Shown: one piece after another, positions 1 through 10,121 of the stretch
Layout of the letters: each line of letters starts with the position of its first letter
Numbering within the stretch: the stretch's first letter is position 1
Origin: Eunapius fragilis
Lineage: Eukaryota > Porifera > Demospongiae > Spongillida > Spongillidae
Direction of reading: 5' to 3'
Length of the DNA stretch: 64,000 bases
Assembly (NCBI GenBank): GCA_963681505.1
Contig: OY811981.1
Span: 2,052,990-2,116,989 of the forward strand
The notes under the pieces: generated by a model
What the model was told of the DNA's origin: nothing
The model's database searches: none
The model's input: the letters and a program-made list of their open reading frames with translations, nothing else
Position numbers and translations under genes: made by a program

Positions 1-462
1 AGCGTTCCGAAGTTTAATATTATCCTTGACACACTCATGTAATTATACTGATTCATGTATATACGAGCGTGTGTTCGGCAAATACATCCGGAATGAGCGG
101 CCCCGCCGGGCTAGGGGGGTTTAATGTTAAATTTTGAAGTCCTCCGGTTGGTGGGTTGGGTTAACCACTAACTCCTGGAACAGTTCTATGTGTGGAATTT
201 TTTTTTTTTTTTCCTGAGATTGCAAGTTGGTATTAAATATTAGTTTCATTAACTTTTGATTCAGTACTAAGAGAGGAAGAAAATTTCTGACATTTAAAAT
301 CAGATATATGAAACACTGGCAATACTCCCGGCAAACATGGAGTACTTGCATGGCTTGGATAGGAATGCATGCATGCTAATGGCACCATTCTGAAATGTCA
401 TCGATTACCCCCCCCCCCCATACCCACTTTAACCACATACACACACACACACACACACACAT

Positions 463-512
<50 letters not shown>

Positions 513-858
513 GTAAGTTAAGTGTTATTTCCTTGGAGGAAAAAAAAATCCGCCGCTCTTCACCCCAGGTCCCGCCGCTGAAAAAGAAAATAGAGTTGTA
601 TACCGACACATCGGAATCACGTGACCCTGAAGCGTTGCATTGCATTACAATGTTGTGCAATTATTCAGTAACCAACAATGAATAAATGAATTTACACGTT
701 TGATTGATGAGGGAGTACACTGCTGCGATTGCAAAAGTAATGTGATTGCAACTCGCGTGGTTAAAAATTGATCATCATGTCAGCAAGAAAAATAGCAAGC
801 AATTAAAAATAAGACACCATCACAGTTAATAACCCGGCCAAATTACAAATTCAGTCTA
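1..858. other. intergenic, no gene seen
   Basis: No coding exon could be supported here. The open frames around 376-685 are translations of a CA/GT microsatellite. The rest is AT-rich and unique, with short poly-A and poly-C tracts. It lies downstream of the first membrane-protein gene, so its 3' UTR may extend into it. Confidence 0.6.
437..511. repeat. (CA)n microsatellite
   Basis: Nearly uninterrupted CA dinucleotide run with one TG interruption, just downstream of a poly-C tract. Confidence 0.95.
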
Positions 859-1965
859 TTAGGGAGTATACACTGGGGGGTTAGGCTTGTAAGAGGGGGG
901 CAGAATTTCCTCGGGTGTATACGGTGGGGGGTTCGCCGACTCCATGTCTTCAGATATTGCCACGGAGACCACGTCATGCATCATGACGCTCGGCAGGGGA
1001 GCGTACCTCTGATTCCTTTTTATGCAGCAGCACACAACAGCAATGCAGCCGACCAAGGCAATGATGGCCAGTGTGGGGAAAAGGACTATTAGCACGTACA
1101 CCCACACGCGCGGGTTGCAGTCTGTATCCAACTCCACGTTGGTGCCCCAGTCGCCGTCCCCAGGGGGGCCAGCCTCGACGAGGATCGTGTAGTCAGTGCT
1201 GTACGGGATAGCCATATTGCATTTGGACGATGGTGACGCCGTACAGGAATTAACCACGCCTCCCGACTGAGGCAGGTACTCGGTGCGGTTGAACGTCATT
1301 GTTACCTGTATTTTGGCATCGGCCCTGTAGGGATTGTAGAGGACGAAGTAGTACTCGTCTTCCGCCGTGAACGGACGGCTTAGGGTCTTGTTGGGCGACC
1401 TACCACACACACTCGAATACAACACTGAATCCAGAGCATAGCCATCGTTATAGTGCCAGTTCTTGAAGTTTGCGAGTCCTTTGAAAAGGTAATACTCGAC
1501 TGATCCAGAGGTCAAACAGCTAGAGAAGGTGTAGTTGGAGCCAGGATACATGTAGAAGTTCCAGAATTGGTAGTATCCGGATTTGAGTACTAAGCTTTCT
1601 GTGATGGTGAAGTTGTAGCGAGACGGAACTAGCTGTGGCTCATTCCGAAGAAGATAGACAGAAGCAGAAGAAGTACGCGAGGGATTCTCGAGTGTGACGC
1701 CGCTACAAAAGACGCTCGAGTGGCAACCGATCCTCGTCTCGCCAGGGGCGTACCATTGGTCCCACTTGTCGTTGGTTCCGTTGAAGCGGATCGAGACGAC
1801 GGTGATGATGATGAACAACAGGGCAAGGCAAAGAACCATTCCCGCCACGCTCGCGCGGCTGGGTGCCCTCACCCGCGCCCATCTGACGAACGCAAACATG
1901 TTATTATCCCCTAGGCTGCGAAGCCTGCCGGTCCTAGATGCGCTTGCCGTGTTTCCGTCCGACAT
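859..1965 (-). CDS. two-pass membrane protein with PPxY tail, copy 1
   Basis: Single-exon frame of 368 residues; the start at 1965 (MSDGNTA) is supported by the same start in the neighbouring paralogue. Visible layout: a short basic cytoplasmic N-terminus, a hydrophobic segment near residues 40-60, an ectodomain with several N-glycosylation sequons (NGT, NFT, NYT, NKT, NRT) and paired cysteines, a second membrane segment near 287-315 ending in a Cys cluster (CCC), and a cytoplasmic tail. The tail has three PPxY motifs (PPPY 346-349, PPSY 356-359, PPVY 363-366). PPxY motifs are the known ligands of WW domains, notably of NEDD4-type HECT ubiquitin ligases, so a role as membrane-anchored adaptor or substrate is inferred. 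I do not recognise the ectodomain with certainty; the middle region resembles the extracellular part of APD-type membrane E3 proteins, but no RING is present. It is the downstream copy of a tandem pair. Confidence 0.75.
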   Translation of the reverse strand: MSDGNTASASRTGRLRSLGDNNMFAFVRWARVRAPSRASVAGMVLCLALLFIIITVVSIRFNGTNDKWDQWYAPGETRIGCHSSVFCSGVTLENPSRTSSASVYLLRNEPQLVPSRYNFTITESLVLKSGYYQFWNFYMYPGSNYTFSSCLTSGSVEYYLFKGLANFKNWHYNDGYALDSVLYSSVCGRSPNKTLSRPFTAEDEYYFVLYNPYRADAKIQVTMTFNRTEYLPQSGGVVNSCTASPSSKCNMAIPYSTDYTILVEAGPPGDGDWGTNVELDTDCNPRVWVYVLIVLFPTLAIIALVGCIAVVCCCIKRNQRYAPLPSVMMHDVVSVAISEDMESANPPPYTPEEILPPSYKPNPPVYTP

Positions 1966-3455
1966 TCTTTACTGCACTCAGCAGCTTTATCCAAAAGGCA
2001 ATGGGCGTGTCTTCTCATAGTGTGGATTATTCATGCATCGCTTCAAATATAATGTTGTGTGCGCTGGGACCGTTTGTGCATGCATGTGCCGAACATGTCA
2101 TATATTTAATATTATAATAATTATACAAGCTGCGTACTTTTAATTTTTCCATATTGTACACTGATGCATGTAATTGATTGAGTTACGGCCCGCGATTATT
2201 AATAACCTTCCCCGATTCAAAGCCGCTCGGCCCACTTTCGATACAGATCGATATAAATTCAGCATGTTTAAGGTATTTCATAGACGTTTGCCGGCCGGGC
2301 ACAAAAATTGAAAAAGATAAACAAACTATTAAGAAATAACTATAAGCCTATATATGGATATTTAGACTGAGAACAGTTTGTACACACAATCACAATGTGA
2401 TGGTGGCCCGATTGCCAAAATCAAATCAGAATTCAATGGTGTATATCCGTGTATGATATCCTGCATGCAGATCCGTCAATAAACATCTTGCCATCTGGGT
2501 GGTACGTCAGTGAACATTCTGCTGATCTGGGCACCCGTAAGTCAGCATCCTGCGGTAAACATCCCGCGGACCTGACACCTGACGCTATACGTGCAGTCTA
2601 TCCTCTCTGCCAGGTTTATGCACGTAACGGTATGAGTGTTATCTATAGTGTGAGATATCTATATATACATTTTATTAACAGAAACTAGCTGTAAATTTTT
2701 TATTGCTTAAGCTACTAGCGGATAACTGTTGGATCATGCCCGCGCGGCACGTTTGTGTGTTGTCAGCATGTACGCGCGTGCCACATGATTTTGCTTCAGC
2801 CCGGTGCTCCCGTTCCATTGCTATATGTAAACTGCCGGCATAAGGAATTACAGGATTGATAGTAAGAGCTAGTGCTCTGACGTAAGCAGTAGGCAACTTT
2901 GGACCTATTTCAAGAATAATTCAATCAGTTTGATGCAGCTCAATGATACAGAAACAATGAAATCGACGAGTTAGGTGACCCATCTGACTATGCAGAGTTA
3001 ACCTCCCTCCCCCCACATGCATGAAGGAGGGGCAGCTACACTGTTTTCCCACCCTGCTGTTGCTATCACATCTGTATTTATAAAAGTTATGTAACTTATT
3101 CATTATATCTTGTAATAATCTCCCACACGCATGAATGTGGAGGATTGCACAAGAATGTGCATGCTGGAACACCATCTCCTGAACTCTGGACTATAAGGCT
3201 ATCAGTATGCTAGTCAAAAAGAGGTACAGCAATGGAGTAGGGTAGTTTTACTAAGCATGCCCATATCACAAGACCACACCTGGAAATGCAGAACCACTCA
3301 ACCAATCCCTCCTTGCTGAGAATGACCACATGGTGTCATGCAAAAGACATACAATTAAGAAACAGAAACCAATCAAAAAAAAAACACACACACACACACG
3401 TTTATATCAAATCACTTTATTTGAGGCACACCTAATGCCATAACATATCAGTTTA
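1966..3455. other. intergenic between tandem paralogues
   Basis: About 1.5 kb with no supported exon. It should contain the promoter of copy 1 and the 3' end of copy 2. A short (AC)n tract lies near 3383-3400. An open frame at 2449-2688 has no splice or homology support. Confidence 0.5.
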
Positions 3456-4565
3456 TTAGGGAGTGTATGCAGGAGGGTTGGGCTTGTACGAAGGTGGTGA
3501 GGCCTCCTCAGGGGTGTATGGTGGAGGGTTGAGAGGTTGGGCCGTCTCAGAGTCTTCGCTCCTCGCAGTTGTGACCAACTCGTGCATCATGACGCTCGGC
3601 AGGGGAGCGTACCTTGGATTCCTTTTTATGCAGCAGCACACAACAGCAATGCAGCCGACCAAGGCAATGATGGCCAGTGTGGGGAAAAGGACTATTAGCA
3701 CGTACACCCACACGCGCGGGTTGCAGTCTGTATCCAACTCCACGTTGGTGCCCCAGTCGCCGTCCCCAGGGGGGCCAGCCTCGACGAGGATCGTGTAGTC
3801 GGTGCTGTACGGGATAGCCATATTGCATTTGGACGATGGTGACGCCGTACAGGAATTAACCACGCCTCCCGTCTGAGGCAGGTACTCGGTGCGGTTGAAC
3901 GTCATTGTTACCTGTATTTTGGCATCGGCCCTGTAGGGATTGTAGAGGACGAAGTAGTACTCGTCTTCCGCCGTGAACGGACGGCTTAGGGTCTTGTTGG
4001 GCGACACGCCACACACACTCGAATACGACGCTGAATCCAGAGCATAGCCATCGTTATAGTGCCAGTTCTTGAAGTTTGCGAGTCCTTTGAAAAGGTAATA
4101 CTCGACTGATCCGGAGGTCAGACAGCTAGAGAAGGTGTAGTTGGAGCCGGGATACATGTAGAAGTTCCAAACCTTGTAGTATCTCGAACCTAGCATCAAG
4201 CTGTCTGTGATGGTAAAATTATAGCGAGAAGGAACCAGCTGTGGTTCATTCCGAAGGAGATAGACGGAAGCAGGAGAAGTACGCGAGGGATTCTCGAGTG
4301 TGACGCCGCTACAAAAGACACTCGAGTGGCAACCGATCCTCGTCTCGCCAGGGGCGTACCATTCGTCCCACTTGTCGTTGGTTCCGTTGAAGCGGACCGA
4401 GACAACGGCGATGATGAGAAACAACAGGGCGAGGCATATGACCGCTCCCACCAAGCCACCGCGGCTAGGTCTCCTCTCCCACGTCACTAAGACAATCCCG
4501 TTGGGACGCCGAATTCCGTGAAACCACCTGGCCCAGGATTCGCCAGCGGTATTCCCGTCTGACAT
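3456..4565 (-). CDS. two-pass membrane protein with PPxY tail, copy 2
   Basis: Single-exon frame of 369 residues when started at the ATG at 4565. An upstream in-frame start (4610) exists, but the MSDGNTA start is the one shared with copy 1. Organisation matches copy 1: N-terminal hydrophobic segment, glycosylated ectodomain, second membrane segment followed by CCC, and a tail with PPPY, PPSY and PPAY motifs. The ectodomain and second membrane segment are almost identical to copy 1 at DNA level, whereas the N-terminal cytoplasmic region and the start of the tail differ. That pattern fits recent tandem duplication or gene conversion over the middle of the gene. Function is unknown; binding to WW-domain ubiquitin ligases is inferred from the PPxY motifs only. 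Confidence 0.75.
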   Translation of the reverse strand: MSDGNTAGESWARWFHGIRRPNGIVLVTWERRPSRGGLVGAVICLALLFLIIAVVSVRFNGTNDKWDEWYAPGETRIGCHSSVFCSGVTLENPSRTSPASVYLLRNEPQLVPSRYNFTITDSLMLGSRYYKVWNFYMYPGSNYTFSSCLTSGSVEYYLFKGLANFKNWHYNDGYALDSASYSSVCGVSPNKTLSRPFTAEDEYYFVLYNPYRADAKIQVTMTFNRTEYLPQTGGVVNSCTASPSSKCNMAIPYSTDYTILVEAGPPGDGDWGTNVELDTDCNPRVWVYVLIVLFPTLAIIALVGCIAVVCCCIKRNPRYAPLPSVMMHELVTTARSEDSETAQPLNPPPYTPEEASPPSYKPNPPAYTP

Positions 4566-5217
4566 CTTTGCTCTTTCAAATACGGTAATACCAACGTTTA
4601 CAGAACACAACGTATCGGCTTTTTATTTGGAATATTATCTGTCTCGTGTCGCATGCGGAAGTGACGTTGTTAAGGTAACTGACTCAAGTGGTGACGTAAT
4701 TGCTACCGCCCCCTCCCTTATTCATCCACACCATGAACATGTGCAGTTCATCACATCATTACAACTTATGTCATTATCGCTGAGTGCAAGTATACAACCA
4801 CCACAAATTTGATCTGGGAAGTGCCTAAATATTCGTGTCCGATATACAATATGGTCAGTTCCATAGAAATAGGAGTTTATGCAGTCATCTATTTCAGTGC
4901 ACCTGTACAGACAAAGGCTACATATCTACTTCAGCAAAACCCGGCAAATCAGCAGTGGTTGGCTATAAAATCTTTAGTACATGTACCGAATTTTTACTTT
5001 TTTATTTTTTAAATACGTCACGTGACCATATCGACTAGAGAGAGGAACCAATCTGCTTAATTAGTATCGTGGTTTGGTGGGTGTGTTTAAAATCAGAAAA
5101 TGGCTGAAACGGTTACACTCTGAAGTTTTCTTAGTGTCAGAAGTCAACTTGGTAAGTTTGAGCGTACTTTACACTAATCTTAGTTGCCTTAGACCAAGAG
5201 GTCCGTACGGCTGTGTT

Positions 5218-5221
<4 letters not shown>

Positions 5222-5297
<76 letters not shown>

Positions 5298-5310
5298 TGT
5301 GCGTATGAGC
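5222..5310. repeat. (GT)n microsatellite
   Basis: GT dinucleotide run, degenerating into GC/AT-interrupted TG sequence up to about 5360. Confidence 0.95.
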
Positions 5311-5608
5311 GCGCGCGCGTATGTGTGTGCGCGTGTTTGCGTGCGTAGTGTGTATGTGCGCTGACGTGTACGACCTGACTTTAAATTTCAAATGGCGAAC
5401 ATAACTATAGAGTAGAGTCCCTTCCCCTTCTAATTTAATGGACATGGATGCATAATTTCACGTAGTTCACTTATAATGAGCTCACCTACCAGGTGGAAAT
5501 CATTGCCCTGTCTAAACCGTTTCACCCCCCCCCCCCACCCCCCCCTTTTATTCCTCTTCACCACCCCCTTTTGTTATGCGTAACGATGTAACTACATACA
5601 TATGCATA

Positions 5609-5655
5609 AATACACCCACACACACACATATACATACATACACACATACATACAT

Positions 5656-5712
<57 letters not shown>
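5609..5712. repeat. (CA)n / (CATA)n microsatellite
   Basis: CATA-type repeats grading into a pure CA run, ending 32 bases upstream of the ankyrin-gene start codon. Confidence 0.95.
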
Positions 5713-5713
<1 letters not shown>

Positions 5714-5744
5714 TTGCATCATTAGTACACATCCCCCAGAAGCC

Positions 5745-8700
5745 ATGGCACAACCCTATTCAGGGTCAGAATTACACGCGGCATGTGCAGACGGCGATCT
5801 AAGCAAGGTCGAACAGCTCCTCTCCGACAAGAACCTCGCCAACAATGCAATCAACAATCTAGTCCACGACGAGGGTTTCGGCTCCGTCATTGGCCCCCTC
5901 CACCTAGCCGTGGAGGGGGGCTACAAGGAGGTCTGCGAGCTCCTCCTCCGGAACGGCGCCGACACGGGGGTCCTGGATGGCGAGGGCTACGCCCCCCTCC
6001 ACATCGCCTGCAACATCGGCAACGTGGATATTGTGAAGGTCCTCCTCCAGTACGGCGCCGACCCCCAGTGCGTGAACAAAACCTCGGGGGCCACCTCCCT
6101 CCAGGAGGCGGCTTGCAGCGGGTCCCTGGAGCTGGTCGACGCCCTCCTTGGGTGCCTCAAGTCGCTCGACTTTGTCCGCGTCAAGGACAACAAGGGCTGG
6201 GCACCCCTCCACTTTGCGTGCCACTACGGTCACGTGGAGGTGGCCAAGCGTCTCCTGGAGCACGGGGCCGACCCCAACGACACCATAAAGATAGGCAGGA
6301 CGGCCCTCCACCTGGCCGCCTTTGAAGGGTTCGTCGAGGTCTCCAAGGTACTCCTTGAGGGCAACGTGGACGTGAACATTCAGGACGAGGACGGCTGGAC
6401 GGCCATCATCCTGGCCTCACAGGAGGGTCACCCCGACGTCGTCAAGGTGATATGCGACTACAGGCCGGACTTTGCCCTCACCAGCAAGACGGGACGCAAC
6501 GCGGTCCACGCCGCCTCCTTCCACGGGCACCTCAAGTGCGTCGAGCACGTCATCGCCTCGGCCGACTACAGGCAGCTGGTGGCGTCCCGCGACAGGGACG
6601 GGTGGACCCCCCTCCACCTGGCGGCCCAGGAGGGACACCTCGAGATTGTGACCCTCCTCCTGTCCAAGAACTGCGAAGGCGTGGACGCCAACGTGAGGGC
6701 CAACAACGGGAGGACCCCGCTGCACAACGCCGTCCTCAAGGGGAGGACCCAGGTGGCCTCCTACCTCCTCCAGCACGGCGCCAACATCGCCGCCAAGGAC
6801 ACGAAGCAATGGTCGCCCCTCCACGTCGCCTGCCAGCACGGCTACGACCAGATAGCGAGGCTCCTGGTCGCGAGGGGGGCCGAGATCAACGAGACCATCG
6901 ACAGCGGACGCAACAGCCTCCACCTGGCCGCTTTCGAAGGGCACGCGACGGTGGCCGAGTTCCTGCTGGAGAAAGGGATCAACTACATGCTCCAGGACAA
7001 GGACGACTGGAGCCCCCTGCATCTGGCGGTGCAGGAGGGCCACGAGAAGATAGTCCAGCTCCTCCTGAATCAGCCGGACATCAGCGTCAACGCCCGCGCC
7101 AAGAACAAGCGCATCCCCCTCCACTCCTCCTGCTACCACGGGAGGGCCAAGATAGCGCAGATGCTCCTGGACCACGGGTCGGACTGGACGATCAAGGACG
7201 AGAAGGGCTGGACCCCGCTCCACCTGTGCTCCCAGGAGGGCCACCTGGAGATAGTCGAGAAGCTGGTCCTGCGCGGGGCGGACGCAAACGTCCAGGCGGA
7301 CAACCTGCGTTCCCCGATCCACCTCGCCTGCATGAAGGGCCAGCGGCACATTGTCGAGTACCTCCTGCACCACGGGGCCCGGATCGACATGAAGGACACG
7401 AGGCAGTGGACCCCCCTCTGCATCGCCTGCCACCACAACCACTACGACCTGGCCAAGTACCTCATACAGCAAGGGGCCGCCGTCAACACGCGCATCGGCG
7501 GGGGCAGGAACCCCCTCCACCTGGCCGCCTTCAACGGTTTCGCCAACATCTGCACCCTGCTTCTCGAGTGCAAGGTCGAGGCCGGGGCGCGCGACAACGA
7601 AGGCTGGACCGCCCTCCACCTGGCCGCCCAGGAGGGGTCCTTTGAGGTCGTCGTGCTGCTCGTGGACAGCGGGGTGGACGTGAAGGCCTCCTCCAACAGC
7701 GGGCGCAGGCCCCTGCACATGGCCGCCTCGTCGGGCCACACCGCCATCGTGGAGTACCTGATAGCGAGGGACTCGGACATCAACATGGCCGACGGGAAGC
7801 AGTGGACGCCGCTCCACTCGGCGTGCAACAAGGGTCACCTGGACACGGCGAGGTTGCTGCTGGAGCACGGCGGGTCCATCAACGCCGTCATCCAGATGGG
7901 ACGCAACTCCCTCCACCTGTGCGCCTTCAACGGGCACAGGGAGGTGGCCGAGTTCCTCGTGGAGAGGGGCATCGACGTGCACCTCAAGGACAAGGACGGC
8001 TGGACGGCCCTCCACCTCGCGGCCCAGGAGGGTCACATTGAGATCGTGAGGCTCCTCCTGGACAAAGGGGCGGACGCCTCCATCCAGGCCAACAACCTGA
8101 GGATACCTCTGCACCTGGCAGCCATGCACGGTCACGCGGACATTGTGGAGCTCCTGCTGGACCACTGCCCGCAGTCGGACGCCTTGGACTGCAAGCAGTG
8201 GACGCCCCTCCACTCGGCCTGCAACAAGTGCCAGACGGGGGTGGTTCGCGTCCTGCTCAAGCACGGGGCGGACGTGCACAAGATGATAGACACGGGGAGG
8301 AACTGCATCCACTTGGCCGCCTTCAACGGCGGGAAGGAGGTCTGCGAGATACTGCTGGAGCACGGGTGCGACCTCCTTGCCCAGGACAAGGACGGCTGGT
8401 CATCCATCCACCTCGCGGCACAGGAGGGTCACCTCGACACTGTCCAGCTCTTCTTGGACCACGGGGTGGACATTGAGGTGAGGTCGAACGACGGCCGTTC
8501 CCCGCTGCACCTGGCCTGCCTCAAAGGGAGGACGGAGGTGGTGAGGCTCCTGATCAAGGACGGAGCTCGGTGCGACGTGGTAGACCACAGCAACTGGTCC
8601 CCGCTCATCGACGCCTGCAACGGCGGGTTCCTGGAGCTGGTGAGGATACTGCTCAACCAGCAGGTGAAGACGGACGTGAAGACGAGCGGTCGGCAGGAGA

Positions 8701-9092
8701 CGGCCTTGCACCACGCGGTGTACAACGGTCACTTGGAGGTCGCTGGTTACATGGTGGAGAAGGGGGCAAACTGCCTCGCGTGTGACGCGAGCGGGCAGAC
8801 GCCGTTCCACGTGGCGGTGAGCAAAGGGTACACAAAGCTGGTCCAGAAGATGGTGGAGGTGGGGAAGGCATCCATATACGAGAAGAGCAGGGGCGGCGAC
8901 ACGCCTCTCAAGCTGGCCTGCGCCAACGGCCATCTTGAGATGGTGGCTTATCTCCTTCACAAGGGAGCTGTGCTCAATAACATGATCGAGGACGGGCAGG
9001 CTGCTTTGGAGGTGGCCAGGAACAAGGGTCACAACGATATTGTCTGCCTGATCATCAACTCAGGGTGTTTAGACGGTTGGTATGTTGGCTGA
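5745..9092 (+). CDS. giant ankyrin-repeat protein, intronless
   Basis: One uninterrupted 1115-residue frame whose ATG lies in a strong Kozak context (gccATGG). Apart from about 45 N-terminal and 15 C-terminal residues it consists of roughly 33 ankyrin repeats of about 33 residues (TPLHLAA...GH..IV.LLL..GAD). Repeats fall into four types that follow each other in fixed order: a QW type, a GRN type, a DGW...QEGH type and an NNLR type. The QW tryptophans lie at residues 555, 687, 819 and 951, exactly 132 apart; an earlier one at 355 begins a six-repeat unit. There is no transmembrane segment, kinase, death domain or other fold, so it is probably a cytoplasmic binding scaffold; partners are unknown. 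The gene is strikingly GC-rich with G/C-ending codons, unlike the AT-rich flanks. ANKRD28/44/52-type PP6 scaffolds have comparable repeat numbers, but I cannot assign orthology. Confidence 0.9.
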   Translation: MAQPYSGSELHAACADGDLSKVEQLLSDKNLANNAINNLVHDEGFGSVIGPLHLAVEGGYKEVCELLLRNGADTGVLDGEGYAPLHIACNIGNVDIVKVLLQYGADPQCVNKTSGATSLQEAACSGSLELVDALLGCLKSLDFVRVKDNKGWAPLHFACHYGHVEVAKRLLEHGADPNDTIKIGRTALHLAAFEGFVEVSKVLLEGNVDVNIQDEDGWTAIILASQEGHPDVVKVICDYRPDFALTSKTGRNAVHAASFHGHLKCVEHVIASADYRQLVASRDRDGWTPLHLAAQEGHLEIVTLLLSKNCEGVDANVRANNGRTPLHNAVLKGRTQVASYLLQHGANIAAKDTKQWSPLHVACQHGYDQIARLLVARGAEINETIDSGRNSLHLAAFEGHATVAEFLLEKGINYMLQDKDDWSPLHLAVQEGHEKIVQLLLNQPDISVNARAKNKRIPLHSSCYHGRAKIAQMLLDHGSDWTIKDEKGWTPLHLCSQEGHLEIVEKLVLRGADANVQADNLRSPIHLACMKGQRHIVEYLLHHGARIDMKDTRQWTPLCIACHHNHYDLAKYLIQQGAAVNTRIGGGRNPLHLAAFNGFANICTLLLECKVEAGARDNEGWTALHLAAQEGSFEVVVLLVDSGVDVKASSNSGRRPLHMAASSGHTAIVEYLIARDSDINMADGKQWTPLHSACNKGHLDTARLLLEHGGSINAVIQMGRNSLHLCAFNGHREVAEFLVERGIDVHLKDKDGWTALHLAAQEGHIEIVRLLLDKGADASIQANNLRIPLHLAAMHGHADIVELLLDHCPQSDALDCKQWTPLHSACNKCQTGVVRVLLKHGADVHKMIDTGRNCIHLAAFNGGKEVCEILLEHGCDLLAQDKDGWSSIHLAAQEGHLDTVQLFLDHGVDIEVRSNDGRSPLHLACLKGRTEVVRLLIKDGARCDVVDHSNWSPLIDACNGGFLELVRILLNQQVKTDVKTSGRQETALHHAVYNGHLEVAGYMVEKGANCLACDASGQTPFHVAVSKGYTKLVQKMVEVGKASIYEKSRGGDTPLKLACANGHLEMVAYLLHKGAVLNNMIEDGQAALEVARNKGHNDIVCLIINSGCLDGWYVG

Positions 9093-10121
9093 GCATCCCA
9101 CACTAGACTAGCAGTGAAAAAAAATAATTTTTTTTTCTCTTTTTTTGAAACATAAAAGTGGACACACAACTACTATAGACCAGGCGTTCATACCAGGATA
9201 TAACAGAATGGCATCTAAGTGGGATGAAACTTTTTTTTTTTCCGTCAAAGGCCAGCATGTTAAATGTGTGTACATATTGTATCTACTGATCATGGGTATG
9301 TATATATGTCTACATGTGACTGGTCTACCTCTGTACCTTGGTGTTTTTGTGGTTCTATCCTTCCTATTAAAAAAAACAGTGTGGAGGAGGAGGGTGTGGC
9401 TTGATAGGTGTTAAGGAGGAGGGGATGGCTTGATAGGTGTTAAGGAGGAGAAGGGATGGCTTGATCTTGATAGGGCTTGTGTTAATGAAATGTGCAAACA
9501 AATACAGGACGAATTTGGTGGTTACACAGATACTGGAATTCTAACCCTGCAGATTGGCAGAAAATAGCCAAGACCACCAAAATCAGTAAAATGGTGTGGA
9601 AATATGTGTACGAGGAAAGCATTGTACAGTGATATGTAACAAGCAATTTAAATTATAACCCCAGAAGCCTGATTTTGGCTGGACATTATATATATATATA
9701 TAGAAGCCAAAGTTCTCTCTCACCCCCCCCCCCCCCCCTTGTACTGTTGGTATCATGAAAATAACAGCGCATACATTCAGTAATTGAAGTCCTTCGGTTC
9801 CAGGAACACAAATCATCATGCTTTGTGCAAGCTTCATGTCAGTTTTTTAAATGGTTGGTTGACAAAACACACAGGTGCTTGTCTAGTGGATTTGAAATCT
9901 AGTTCACACCAAATGTTCATAAAGAGGATATGATGATCAGGGTTGATGTGCACAACAATATCCATTTCAAAGCATTTTTTTAGAGTCAAAGTTCAACTTT
10001 GACGTTGCCAAGTGAGGGGGGAGGGGGAGGGGGGGCACTAATAGAGTTTATGAAACAGCAGTAGCCCAAATGCTAACATAGAAATGGTAATCAGGAGGTG
10101 GTGTATAGCACAGTGGGAACT
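9093..10121. other. intergenic between ankyrin gene and COX11
   Basis: No exon seen. A short direct repeat (GGAGGAG..GGCTTGATAGGTGTTAA) lies at 9385-9475, a TA tract near 9690, a poly-C run at 9721-9739, and G-rich sequence near 10010-10035. It contains the 3' ends of two genes that converge on it. Confidence 0.5.

Larger units (their letters stand above)
4611..5744. other. intergenic, microsatellite-rich
   Basis: Upstream region of the ankyrin gene. It holds a long GT tract (5222-5310), a poly-C tract near 5525 and a CA tract ending at 5712. A possible 3' splice site (AG at 5738-5739 after a pyrimidine stretch) lies 5 bases before the ankyrin ATG, so a 5' UTR exon may lie further upstream. 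Confidence 0.5.

Noticed and set aside
2449..2688. Frame with SADLGTRKSAS, reminiscent of BEL/Pao retroelement text
   Set aside because: Only a few residues match, internal short duplications explain the pattern, and no flanking retroelement domain exists.
6417..8363. 648-codon open frame antisense to the ankyrin gene
   Set aside because: It is a by-product of G/C-ending codons and repeat periodicity in the sense gene. The product is a low-complexity mirror of the repeats (VEGGQVE, VQEEL) with no independent support.
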